Assembly (NCBI GenBank): GCA_003990745.1
Contig: RBNI01000322.1
Coordinates: 1 to 33,594, forward strand
DNA: 33,594 nucleotides
Origin: Jimgerdemannia flammicorona
Lineage: Eukaryota > Mucoromycota > Endogonomycetes > Endogonales > Endogonaceae
Reading direction: 5' to 3'
Shown here in pieces: positions 1-10,248 of this stretch; position 1 is the stretch's first letter; each line of letters opens with the position of its first letter. The position numbers and the translations under genes were made by a program. The notes below the pieces were generated by a model. The model ran no database searches. It was not told the DNA's origin and saw nothing but the letters and a program-made list of their open reading frames with translations.

Positions 1-379
1 AAAACAGATGACACAATTCCCTCTGGGAAAATTCGTTAAATGCGCGTAGGTAAGCCATCGACCCTTTTTTTTTTTCCTTTTTCTTCTCGTTCGTCCGTTA
101 GTTAGTGGCGACCCTTTGTCAGCAACAAAAACAATATCTTTCCGGTAAGGAAGGCCTCGACTTTGCTAATGGATCCAGTCAATGATGGCGATTTGGCTTC
201 TCGACCTATTTCCTGGTTCCATGTTACATGACATGGTCTTTTTATTTCCTGATTTGGAACGGACATTGGCAGTCCAGGCTCTGTGATTGGCTAGGAAAAG
301 GGGGAAGGGGGGGGCAAGTAGTTCCCAGTTGCCCAATGTTTTTTTTTTTTTTCCAATGTTTTTCGGGTTGGAATTTGTA

Positions 380-394
380 CGGGTAGTCTACCCG
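380..394. repeat. 15-bp perfect palindrome
   Basis: CGGGTAG and its exact reverse complement CTACCCG flank a single T. The size suits a zinc-cluster or other dimeric transcription-factor site, but no neighbouring gene start supports that, and chance is possible. Confidence 0.45.
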
Positions 395-1683
395 ACTTGG
401 GTCCCTATCCGCACAACCTCGATGGAGATTCGGCGTTACGCATACTCGCTTCAGAGTTTCTCGATCCAGACCCAGACGTCTTGCCAAAGAAAGGAGTCTC
501 GGTGCCGCGGTCGCCTTTTTCCCAAGGGGGGCAATCTTCCATGTGTTTCAGAAGAATGCAAGAGTCATGGTAAGGGGGTGATGTCATAGGTATTATAAAG
601 CCCAAGATTCGGTTTCATAATATAAATGATATAAGCACCTTGCAGCTGGTCTGGCAGAGATTTCCTGGCAAGATTTCCAACTGAAAAGAAGGGTTTTTTA
701 GACCTGGGGTTCGGTTTATTTTTATGCGACAGCACTCTCTGGAACTACGAACACGTTAAAAATCCAAAAGTAAATGCAATGTGGCAATCATGACTACAAT
801 TCTCTCCAACAACGAGGTTTTGACGGGCCTTCCAGTCTTCCAGTCTTTCAGTTTTCCCTGCAGAAAGATCCCAGTGAAATTTCTCTTCATCGTGCAACAT
901 GCCACCAGCTTATCCACGAGACTTGAGCGGTTGCGTCCAATTGGGCGACAGTATCTGATATACATAAAAGAGGATGCCCTAATCAATCCACATGTGAGAG
1001 CGTCCTCTCCGTCATCCAGACAGACACGTTATTCTCTTGCATCGTGGCTAGATATGGAAACCTGCTCTATTTTTTCAACATCCGAGAGAATTTAACAGGG
1101 TGCGACCTCCATACCCCTGAGACATTTGCTACCATTCATCACCCTTTACAAACACATTACGCAATTAAATTTTCTGATTACCACACAGTAGCTAAGAATA
1201 TTGCTAGGAATCGAAGACCGTTGCCTATCGGGGAGGTCGGAAGGTAGTCACGTGTTGAATTGACGGAATAGTCACGCTGTATGTGCGATTACTTTGGACT
1301 GTAGGATTGTTTGTGTATTTGTATGTGTTCTTTGAACGCTGGTTGCCGTCGTGTGATAGTGTTTTCGTGTGACCGCTGCCTTTGCCGCGAAATTACAATA
1401 CAGGCTTTATCACCAAGAACTATGTTCCCTATGTCCCGAAAGGGAGAGGAACAAAAAAGGAAATGCGCGACTGCCAATATGAATGTTTATGCTCAGCTAT
1501 GTTGTAATGTACTGCGACGATTGCAAATCGCAAGGTTTTTGTTTAGATGGCCTCCCCTTTACTTTTCCGGCTTCGATTTCATCAATTACTATCATTGATA
1601 TAGCTACCATTCAAACTTCTATTTCAGGGGAAAAATGGTTTTCATTCACGGAAATCTCTTGCGTAGTAGGCACAGATGAAAGG

Positions 1684-1725
<42 letters not shown>
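1684..1725. repeat. Poly(A) tract, 42 bp
   Basis: Uninterrupted run of about 42 A on the + strand, 130 bp downstream of the minus-strand repeat-protein gene. On that gene's sense strand it is a T run in the 3' flank. The exact length in an assembly is unreliable. Confidence 0.9.
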
Positions 1726-1728
<3 letters not shown>

Positions 1729-1854
1729 GAACTTTGCGCGGAAATCCTAATATATAGACTAATATATACGATACCGTATAATAAAAATAAAACGGGGTTA
1801 AAGACAGAACCCTCGTCACCCAACATTTCTCCTCAACCCACGCAAACCAAACGT

Positions 1855-3652
1855 TTAATGCGGAACTTGTCCAGCGACCGTGCCGGTGGGTTGTGCATCT
1901 TCATCGCGTGCAACAGGGGATGTTGCGGTTATATTGGCAATGTGAGGTAGGAACGCCTGGACACCTTTGTTCCATTCTGGATGCACCTCCTGCACACCCT
2001 TGTTCCAGTCGGGGGTCACCGCCTGCACACCTTTGTTCCAATCGGGGGTCACCGCCTGCACACCTTTGTTCCAATCGGGGGTCACCGCCTGCACACCTTT
2101 GTTCCAATCGGGGGTCACCGCCTGCACACCTTTATTCCAATCGGGGGTCACCGCCTGCACACCTTTGTTCCATTCGGGTTGAACTCCCTGTACACCTTTG
2201 TTCCAGTCAGGAGCCACTGCTCCAGCACTACTAGCAAGAGCTGTCGCCGCCGCCGGATGAGTCGACTGTACCCCTTTGTTCCATTCAGATTGAACTCCCT
2301 GTACACCTTTATTCCAGTCAGGAGTCACTGCTCCAGCACTACTGGCAAGAGCTATCGCTGCCGCCGAATGAGTCGACTGTACCCCTTTGTTCCATTCAGA
2401 TTGAACTCCCTGTACACCTTTGTTCCAGTCAGGAGTCACTGCTCCGGCACTACTAGCAAGAGCTGTCGCCGCCGGCGGATGAGTCGACTGTACCCCTTTG
2501 TTCCATTCAGGTTGAACTCCCTGCACACCTTTGTTCCAGTCAGGAGTCACTGCCTGGACGCCCTTATTCCACAGGGCCTCTGGCACGCCACCAGCGGCGA
2601 GCTGCGCGCGCAGAGTGTCGGCAAGGTACTCGGGGAAGGTGGTGGGCTTGATGGTTGGGAACTGAGCGTTACTGGTCGGGGAGTCGATGTATAAATGACC
2701 AGAGGCGTAAGCGAGCTGGAGTTGGAGTAGAGGGGCCAGTTCAGGGCGCGGAGGGTTCGCGACCTGCTGTTGGAGCTCAGCAGCGGCGAGGTAACGACGG
2801 TCCAGCTTGATCTCTGCAGGGAAAGAAGTTTGTGGGTTACAGAAGCCTTTGGTCAATCAAGGACCGTTTCGGAGCCCTCTATCCCTCTGTAAAAAAAAAA
2901 AAAAAAAAATTATTATACTCACCATACAAATCCTCGATAAAGCCGACCACCTCATTCAATGTCCTCACATCGCCGACAAAAACGAGTTCGGCGTTCCTGC
3001 TGGCAGGTGTAGCGAGCGAGGCGACCACGTACTTGGCAACATCACGGGTGAGGATCCATGAGATCCTACGAACCAACAAGAACAAAAGATATTTAGAAAA
3101 TATATGGCATCTCGGACATTCCTTCAAGACCTCCCGTGCCACTGCGTCCCAGATAACCTTGACCTGAAACACCACATACTTAGTCTGACCATCGCCGGGA
3201 ATAGCGATATGCGCGCCATTTGCATACACGGCTTTTCCAAGGCCCCATGGAAGCTCCTCCGCGTCCATGAACATGCCATTGGTAAACAAGGTGTAATCTA
3301 GCCCAGCATCGCGGATGGCCTTGATAACGGACTGCCTAGCGACGTCTTGGGTCGTGATTGTAATACCGTATTCGGAGGGGACGAAGCGGCGGACACCTGA
3401 GATGGCAGAGAAGCATATGATCAATCGAGTCAAATGGAAGGTGCAGGCAGAGATGATTAATAAAGGGCTGGCAATGATATATTTCCCACCCTATTATTAG
3501 CAAATTCAATCGTTCGACTTATGAAAGTGGGCGTACCAGCTTCACGCGCAGCGTCAACAATTTTGATCTGCTCATTAAGGACAGGGCCTGACAGGAAGCT
3601 CAAGATGACGTCAATGCCTGTAAAGATAAAATATTGGCGGATAGATCAGAGA

Positions 3653-3692
<40 letters not shown>

Positions 3693-4267
3693 TCAAATAT
3701 AAGACGTGGCAAGGTATTATAACAATGGGTGAATTGATAGCAACCATCGATTCGGGTGTCCAACACATTCATGCAGAGTGGTTCACGGGTCCCGAAAGTA
3801 AATTAAACAACTTACCTTTAAAAATCCCGACGAGTTGCACATGTTCGTTCAGCTCGGCGTAGTGGATCTTAACTCCGCGTTCTGCGTAAGCGTCGAGGAT
3901 CTTGCCTTGCTCATCGTGCTAGAGCCGAATGTTTTGAAACGGGGTTAGTTGTGGCTTTCGAGAGATCCGGGTGATCTATCTCGAGCATATTGATGGATAT
4001 GTTTCCTCAACATGTTTCACGCTGTATTTCCTCACTGCTACCTTGTTCTTCCGTTCGACTTGTCCCTCACAATCCACCGTCCACCACCAACACGCCCATT
4101 CTGTTCCCACTTGTATGCATAGCTCGCATACTCACGTTCTTATGCTCGGGCCTCGCCAAGGCGTGAACGTTGTAACCGCCGTGGCTCAGCAACTCGTCGA
4201 CAACGGGGCGGCCGAGGTTGCTAGTTGTGTTAACAACCAAAACATTGGTGAAAGGTGGTGTAGACAT
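1855..4267 (-). CDS. NmrA/isoflavone-reductase-like protein with C-terminal WNKGVQ tandem repeats
   Basis: Six exons with matching phases: 4267-4136, 3918-3816, 3617-3537, 3396-3180, 3065-2923, 2813-1855. They give 544 residues. Residues 1 to about 300 look like an NmrA-type Rossmann domain: a beta-strand plus glycine loop near the N terminus, the DVILSFLSGP strand, and the RFVPSEYG hallmark of NmrA/PCBER-like reductases. The usual GxxGxxG loop reads NTTSNLG, so two of three glycines are missing and NAD(P) binding may be weak. From residue 307 to 511 the protein is a tandem array with 15 copies of WNKGVQ, then a 33-residue tail. The repeats lie in one exon with the end of the enzyme domain and stay in frame. 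There is no signal peptide, and no dibasic Kex2 site in the array. The family often acts as redox sensor or small-molecule reductase. The role of the repeat tail is unknown to me. Confidence 0.88.
1957..2574 (-). repeat. Coding minisatellite, 33-bp units encoding AVTPDWNKGVQ-type peptides
   Basis: Fifteen copies of a core encoding WNKGVQ begin near 1957, 1990, 2023, 2056, 2089, 2122, 2155, 2188, 2266, 2299, 2377, 2410, 2488, 2521 and 2554. The block 1990-2154 is five back-to-back 33-bp units that differ at only a few positions. The unit is a multiple of three, so copy-number change keeps the reading frame. The near-identity at DNA level, not only protein level, points to recent expansion or homogenisation. 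Confidence 0.95.
2188..2520 (-). repeat. Higher-order 111-bp repeat, three copies
   Basis: Three head-to-tail copies at 2188-2298, 2299-2409 and 2410-2520. Each is a 33-bp unit, a 45-bp spacer and another 33-bp unit, encoding 37 residues with two WNKGVQ cores and an Ala/Ser/Thr-rich linker between them. Copies differ at a handful of bases. The structure implies a second expansion step acting on an already repeated unit. Confidence 0.93.
3654..3688. repeat. Poly(A) tract, 35 bp, intronic
   Basis: Run of 35 A on the + strand inside intron 2 (3618-3815) of the minus-strand NmrA-like gene, therefore poly(T) in the pre-mRNA, close to its 3' splice site. A second, 19-bp A run at 2891-2909 sits in intron 5 of the same gene. 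Confidence 0.9.
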
Positions 4268-5048
4268 TATTTCGTAAAGCAGCTGTGAGGTGTTTTCGAG
4301 TGAGAAGGGTTATTTTGGACAATGGTTCTATGTGCGGTAACATATATCCCCTGCATCTGAGGTCTGTGCCGCAGTGAGCAGCCACCAATCAGCATCCACG
4401 CGTCCCGAAGGCGGCTTCAAAATGGCTCAATCGGGCTACCTCACGTGATTTAAGCCTTAGTATACGCCTCACCTCACAGTGTTCTGAGGCTCTGAGGCGA
4501 AGCGAAACCCTGTGCCACTTCCCCACTTGACTTTTAGTTAAGTTGTCGGATTCCCAGGATTCTATGGTTGCTTCTGGGAGACAGGTATAGGGACAGGTAT
4601 AGGTTGTTGATCTGTTCGGCCGAGTTCGGAGTGCATTCCGTCAGCTGTTCGGATTGAAGGCCTTACAGCTTCTGGGGGCCCTGGATTAACGCAGGACGGA
4701 CGCTGCGAGCAGAACATTATGACGAACCGCAGCATTCCATCTTGCGCAACATATATGGCATCTCATTGGTTGTGAATTGGCCACGTTCGAAGTTCCTTGG
4801 CAAGTGACTTTGATCAATGCGCCTGTGCACATTTTCCAATCGGTGCGTATCTAATACCAACTCAATCGGATTGTCTATAAGTAGTTTGCAACAGTAATTT
4901 TGATCGCAGGTTGGTTATGCTGGAGTGCACATTTCTTTCCCTCCCAGTTGCTCAGACGTTCCGTCTGATTCACCACACTAATTTAAACCCAAGCTGGTAT
5001 ATACGTGTTCCAAAGGGAGGCAATGTTAAGGTACAAAGTGTGTGTTTC
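4268..5048. other. Intergenic region upstream of the repeat-protein gene
   Basis: No gene seen. It holds the promoter of the minus-strand gene starting at 4267 and the 3' flank of coronin ending at 5049. Visible elements are a CCAAT motif near 4385, a CACGTG E-box near 4442 and a short direct repeat of GACAGGTATAGG near 4581-4604. Function of these motifs is inference. Confidence 0.5.
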
Positions 5049-8000
5049 TCAATCGTCCTGTGTACGCAAATAGTCGAAAGGCCAGAAAATCGTGAATACA
5101 TGGTAGGTCTAAATATATGAAAAACGAAGAAATGCCTACTCACCCACTCCTCGTCTGCAACTCCTTCCAAAGCATTCTGCGGAAGATCATTGCTGTTCTC
5201 TTGGTCAGTGCTCTTGTCTGTGTTGAGCATATTTTTGAACTGAAAAAAAAAAAAAGGCAACAGAATTAATGTGAAGCGCCGATTACATATGCAAACTGCT
5301 CCGATAGCTAGTAATCTAAACCCCCAATTTGTTTTCAATATGATCGAAAATATCAGCGTTCCTTCCCATAGCTTTTCGTTTCGTTTCTTTTCTTTCTTTG
5401 TGCGTGTGTCCATGTTTCAAAGGTAACATCCGCACCTGGTCATTCGAGGAAGTCACGTTGGAATTGATGGTTTCGCGGACAACCTCTTTCTTATGCGCGA
5501 TTACCGGGGGAGGTGCCTGTGATACTATTTGCCACAATAAGCCAATTAGTAGTTGAGAGAAAATTTCAATTACCGAATCTCACTGACCACAATTCAACGC
5601 GAGACCCAGTCGACATACAGGGAGTCATATCAACCGGTCTCAGATCCACACGACGAAGTTCTTTGTTTTCCCCGGCAAACCATGCAACAGAGTCCAAAGA
5701 TGGATTCTCAATGTCATGAGTGGGGATGAAGATGTCGTCTTGGAAGAATTCAGTCTGATCACGTCAAGTTAGAAGGTTGAGATCGAAATCCATCAAAGAC
5801 TAAAAAACATATGGAAGTAAGCTCTTCAGACAAAACCCACTCACCCTCGACCTAGGCACATTCACTCCGATGGTTTCAACGCTCGTAGGGGTGAGCCGGT
5901 ACATTTTGGCTATTTCGACGGCTCTCACATTGCAATGTCGTTTAGGCGTGAAGGCAAAGCCTTGTTGAAGGGTCAGCAATTCGACAGTGGGCAGAGAATT
6001 GATGATGGGAACCTTGTTCCCCGAGTTGGAAGGGTGAATAGTAACCTCGTAGGTGTGTATCGATCGGTCCCCCTAACATCGTAGCACAAGTTCAGGGATA
6101 ACATCAGATTTATTTCGAGCGTATCAACAGTTTCTTGAATGAGAATAATTTGAAATTGCCAACATACGCTACCAGCAAGGTACAGAATCGAGCAATCAGT
6201 GTCATAATATGGCACCATTGAGCTGGGGGATACGTCTATTGACTTCTTATCGACGGCTCCTGTCGATAAATCGGCGGTATTATACACGATAATTTCTCGC
6301 GACGAACCCCTGTAAACAATGGAGAATGATACAACATGGTGAACACAGGTGATCACCCAAACGATGAAAAAAAAAAAAAAGGCTAACCTTCCGAAGCCAA
6401 TGCTGGCAAGTCTGCCAGTTTCCCCAAGCCATACTAAACGTGACGCTCGGACACTGTCGTGGCTGGGCCCCTCCTGCATTGCAGTCCGTGAAATCAGTGC
6501 CATCAACTTATAATATGCCAATTGGAGCATCGATGCCAGGGTCATATTTCCAAGAAATTAAGTGGTAACGAACCGTGATTTTCTCTTTCGTCCGCGCATC
6601 AAATATCCGCACCTTCTTGTCCTTGCTGGTGGTCGCGATTAATCGCCCATCATAGCTCCATATGGCGCTATAGATCTGAAGAAAAGTGCATGAATATCGT
6701 TGTTTTCCGTAACGATATCAACCTACACCAAACGGAAGCCATAACCCATGACTTACCACATCATCATGAGATCCTGTCAATGCGATTTTCTCCTTCCTTG
6801 CTTCAATATCCCAGATTCGAATCGTTGAATTACCCCGGTCGGCGGAGGCCGAGAGAAGCACGTTCTTGACCGTTGGGTTAAAGACCAGGTGCGAGATCCG
6901 GTCCATATGAGGAGCTATTTATTAAATCAACAAGTACAATAGACAGGTAATTGTGGAATCCACCTTATGGAATCGTTGTATTAAAGGAGTAGAAAGAGCT
7001 ATTCGCTTAGATAAATACCTGAAAGCACGGCGGTCGGTTCCGCAACGTCATCAACAAGACCCTCTTCGGGAATTTTCCATACTCTGATCTTAGCGTCATC
7101 AGAAGCTGCAATGAAAAGAACAGTCAATACACTCACACTATCACTATCACCATATGATGATGACACATCATCCGAATATTGCATGATCGAAAGCCTGCAC
7201 AAGACCTACAAGTAACAAGCACAGTCGGATCAAACGGATCAAATTTGAAATCCGTCACCTCGGCACTGCACATAACGGCCGATATTTTCACGGGTAATCT
7301 GCCAGGCTTGCTCACTGGGAAGATGCCGATCCGGCCACCGGCTCCCGAGAGAGTGACCGCAATGAAGAGACGGTTCACCTTTCGTGGGAAGGACAAAGGA
7401 TATGGACAGAAGGCGAGAGGGGGTAGTGATCAATGAGGTAAAGGAACAAATAGCAATCCCAGATTTTCGCCAAAAAAAAAAAAAGTATATGCGTAACCCC
7501 ACCTGAATCAAATCGAATTCGCTGCTTTTGTTAGTGCTTAGGCCCCGGAGATCGTCGTAATGCTGACTGGGGTGATAGGGTTTGCCCTCGATATAGCGAT
7601 AATACGACGTCCGAGTTGGGGCGAAGCGCGAGGCAGCAGTGGGTGAGGTGACGGTTATCGGCGATAAAGGAATTGTTGGCGATGTCACTGCAGTGTTAAC
7701 AGTGCCTTGTACGGTAGGTATTGCAGCTACTGGGGCCTGTGGTGCTAGTGAGGATGTGGCGGCGGGAGTGGGGGCCTGAGTCGGCGTCTGTGTCGTTGCG
7801 GGGGGTGATATTACTGATGTGGTACTCGAGGCAGGCAATTGTTGAGGCTTCTTGTTTTTGGGGTCCAAAGAGACCTTGGCGACGAGTTTTGTTTCTCCCG
7901 TGAGCCATTCGGCGGCGGTCAACGCTGGAACTAATAAATATGGCCATTTGATATCGGTTTACGTGGTAATTGAGTTGAAGGTAAAAAAAAAAAAAAAAAA

Positions 8001-9904
8001 AAAATGAAATCTACTTAGACTGAATGCACGCAAACAAATTTACCATCTCCTTTCGTATCCGGAAAAAGTTCCGCATGGAAATCGAGATATTGCTATTCAG
8101 AAACAAACGTCTGACTTTAAAACTCTTCGTTCCTGGGCCTGTGCTGTCGTCAACTGTACCACCTCACTTCATCATCCCTCAAAACAACATTCTCAACTGA
8201 CCTTCCTCGGTATGTCGAACGACACCGGGACGATTGCGTTCGCCGTGACTACCATCAACCGTGCAATTTCGGCCTGCATCACGTCCAACAATCGTTTCGG
8301 CAGCAATGCGGCGCCGTATTGTGGGACGGTGGTAGAGCAGGGCCTACTAGCTTCGATGCTCGGTTTCAGGTCCTCACTAATCTCTATGGATCCTATCGTT
8401 CCGTCGCCCTGTATGGTTTGATCGCAAATGCGATTGTTAATTGTGAGAAGGTCGAAAAACAGATTTGCAGATTAGAATTACCTTTCCGATCAAAAACAGC
8501 TTATTCGTGTCCTCATCGAAGAGCGGAATGATCAATCCCGTCCCTGCGTCCATTGTATTCATAACAATTGGTTTGGAGAGGTCGCGTACGTCCCAAAGCG
8601 AGTATTGACGGTATCGCATCTATTTGAAAATGGTAAAGCAAAATGTCAAATTCCAGTAAAAATTAAGAGCGAAGAGGGTGAAGATGGTGTATCATCAACC
8701 TTGTCGTAACCGGTCGTGAGCATCTGGTCGCGGTTCCCAAGCCACGTGACGCGAGAAGCTTTGGGGCCCTGGTGGCTCTTGCCAGACTGCATAAAAAGAG
8801 CAATAAGATCACATAGAACAAACCAAATATTTTTGAGTCAGAATACCTGATATTACATGATTACCAAGTGCGCAATAAAAAATACTTACGGTAACGGCCT
8901 CTCCAGGGTTTACTCTAGGATCCCATACTCTAACTATCAAATCCTTTGAAGTGGACCCAAGCAAAGACCCGTCACCCTTCCACGCAAATGACTGCACGAT
9001 GTCGCCATGATTGGCGAGCACGAGTGATGGGTTGGAGAGGTCAGTTTGAGCGTTGATGTCCCAAATTCTAATCTCTTTGGCGAACGACGTGGTCAATATC
9101 TGTTGGCATGGAGTTTCAATTCAATTAATTAGTGGGCTCCATTTGGAAAGCAAAGGACTAGGAGAACGGTTTGCGAGGAACACCTTGTCGGCCGTTGGGT
9201 GGAATCGCAGGGATTCAACCCTTCTTCCGTGACCCGTTATCGTTAAGATGGGTTTTTGAGCTTCATCCGTGGCTTCAAGGCCTTGCTCTGGGATCTTCCA
9301 GATTTTCACCTTTGAAGCGAATAATAGTAAAGAAGCGATTGGAATCAGTTCGCGTGTCGTCAATAATATACACATATTATTATATAATATATACGGCTTT
9401 TATTTACCACCCCATCTTCAGCGCCTGTCGCCAGCAAATCACTATCAAACTCGGAGAAATCCCAGTCGCTTAAGGAGGAGGTATGAGCGTCGAGAAGGGG
9501 CGCGGGGCCGGCGGCATTGAACTTGCCGACTTGATTAATGGGGAGAATACCTAGAGTACCACCGGCTGTAGAAAATGAAAATGAGTGAGATAGACGCCTG
9601 CATGAGAGTATCAAAGAACGAAAGAAATTATATTAGGCAGTTTGAACGAACCTCCAAAATTCCACTTGATGGCTAACCATTTAGAGCTGACGGCAATTAG
9701 GTTGGATGCCTCAGACGAGCTGGACGTGTTGATTGGGAGATCCGAGTACCAAAGCTGAAGGAGAGAGTGAGGAAGGAGTGCTAAGTACGACGCAGTTCCA
9801 AGTTGTCCGTGAGGGAATGAGCACTGCGGACGTACCTCTTTTTTTACGGGTTTGCCTAACGAGTTCCTGAACTTGCTGATGTTTTGGAATCGCTTGTTAC
9901 TCAT
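5049..9904 (-). CDS. Tandem (type-7/POD-1-like) coronin, actin regulator
   Basis: Twenty-one exons: 9904-9836, 9754-9652, 9565-9408, 9309-9184, 9099-8890, 8786-8700, 8619-8482, 8408-8202, 8092-8044, 7924-7503, 7378-7210, 7105-7019, 6914-6757, 6675-6574, 6473-6388, 6309-6168, 6072-5845, 5754-5619, 5524-5436, 5239-5144, 5057-5049. All phases close, giving 956 residues, near the usual length for coronin-7. The protein starts with the coronin signature (RFQNISKFRNS) and has two seven-bladed WD40 coronin modules, about residues 1-385 and 475-900. They are joined by a Pro/Thr/Ser-rich linker (about 400-460) encoded in the one long exon. Both modules carry the coronin-type STSKD...R(V/I) blade. The C terminus is acidic and ends EEWDD, like the Arp2/3-binding acidic end of WASP-type CA regions. 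The family acts in actin organisation and endomembrane traffic. It shares a divergent promoter with importin-9. Confidence 0.93.
7983..8004. repeat. Poly(A) tract, 22 bp, in coronin intron
   Basis: 22 A on the + strand within coronin intron 9 (7925-8043), thus poly(T) in the transcript. Shorter A runs occupy other coronin introns at 5243-5255, 6367-6380 and 7472-7484, each immediately or closely upstream of the 3' splice site in transcript sense. Confidence 0.85.
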
Positions 9905-10248
9905 TTTATGAGAAGGAGTTTGTGACTGAAGGAAGGCACACCTTTGGACCTTTGTACGTGATCTGGCTGGTCATGTGACAAGACATTTATGGTCATATTA
10001 TATTTTGCGAAGGAGGCGACAAGGTAATGATGATCCAACCACTGCACGAAGCACCGACGGCCCCGGAAAGGAGAAAGGAAGGAATAGAGACACCACTCCA
10101 ACACTCCACTCATAAAGTTCTATGTACGCCTCGTCCATGGTGGCGCGTGCGTGTGGCGCGTGCACCAATTTTGTTGATGGACTGCTAATAAATTCGCGGT
10201 CTGCCGTGTCTCTTCTCACACATCCTCTTCACCCAACAAAAAAAGCCC
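9905..10248. promoter_or_regulatory. Shared divergent promoter, coronin / importin-9
   Basis: 344 bp separate the two start codons (9904 on the minus strand, 10249 on the plus strand), so both promoters must lie here or overlap into the first exons. An A-rich stretch precedes the importin ATG. I could not identify a clear TATA box. Confidence 0.6.

Larger units (their letters stand above)
1..1854. other. Left-end region with no recognisable gene
   Basis: I see no conserved protein family in any frame over this stretch. The open frames are short and none joins convincingly through introns. It holds T-rich runs near 66-75 and 341-352, a short perfect palindrome (380-394), a TATA-like A/T stretch near 957-967, a CACGTG E-box near 1249 and a 42-bp A tract (1684-1725). 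It may contain promoter or terminator sequence of a gene off the left edge, plus the 3' flank of the minus-strand gene that ends at 1855. Confidence 0.5.

Noticed and set aside
781..1247. Two overlapping plus-strand open frames near a TATA-like stretch
   Set aside because: No recognisable domain, no consistent splicing and no support from composition. Left as unassigned.
1957..2574. Possible CRISPR array
   Set aside because: Repeats abut directly or have repeated spacers, stay in one coding frame and lie in a eukaryotic gene.
1981..2694. 237-residue plus-strand open frame with HRLHTFVPIGG-like repeats
   Set aside because: It is the antisense reading of the 33-bp array. The minus frame joins to a conserved upstream domain through five phase-consistent introns.
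5525..5618. Coronin intron 18 ending at the CACAG just before 5516
   Set aside because: That acceptor breaks the phase. The upstream TAG acceptor (exon from 5524) gives MTPLSQAPPP and keeps the frame.
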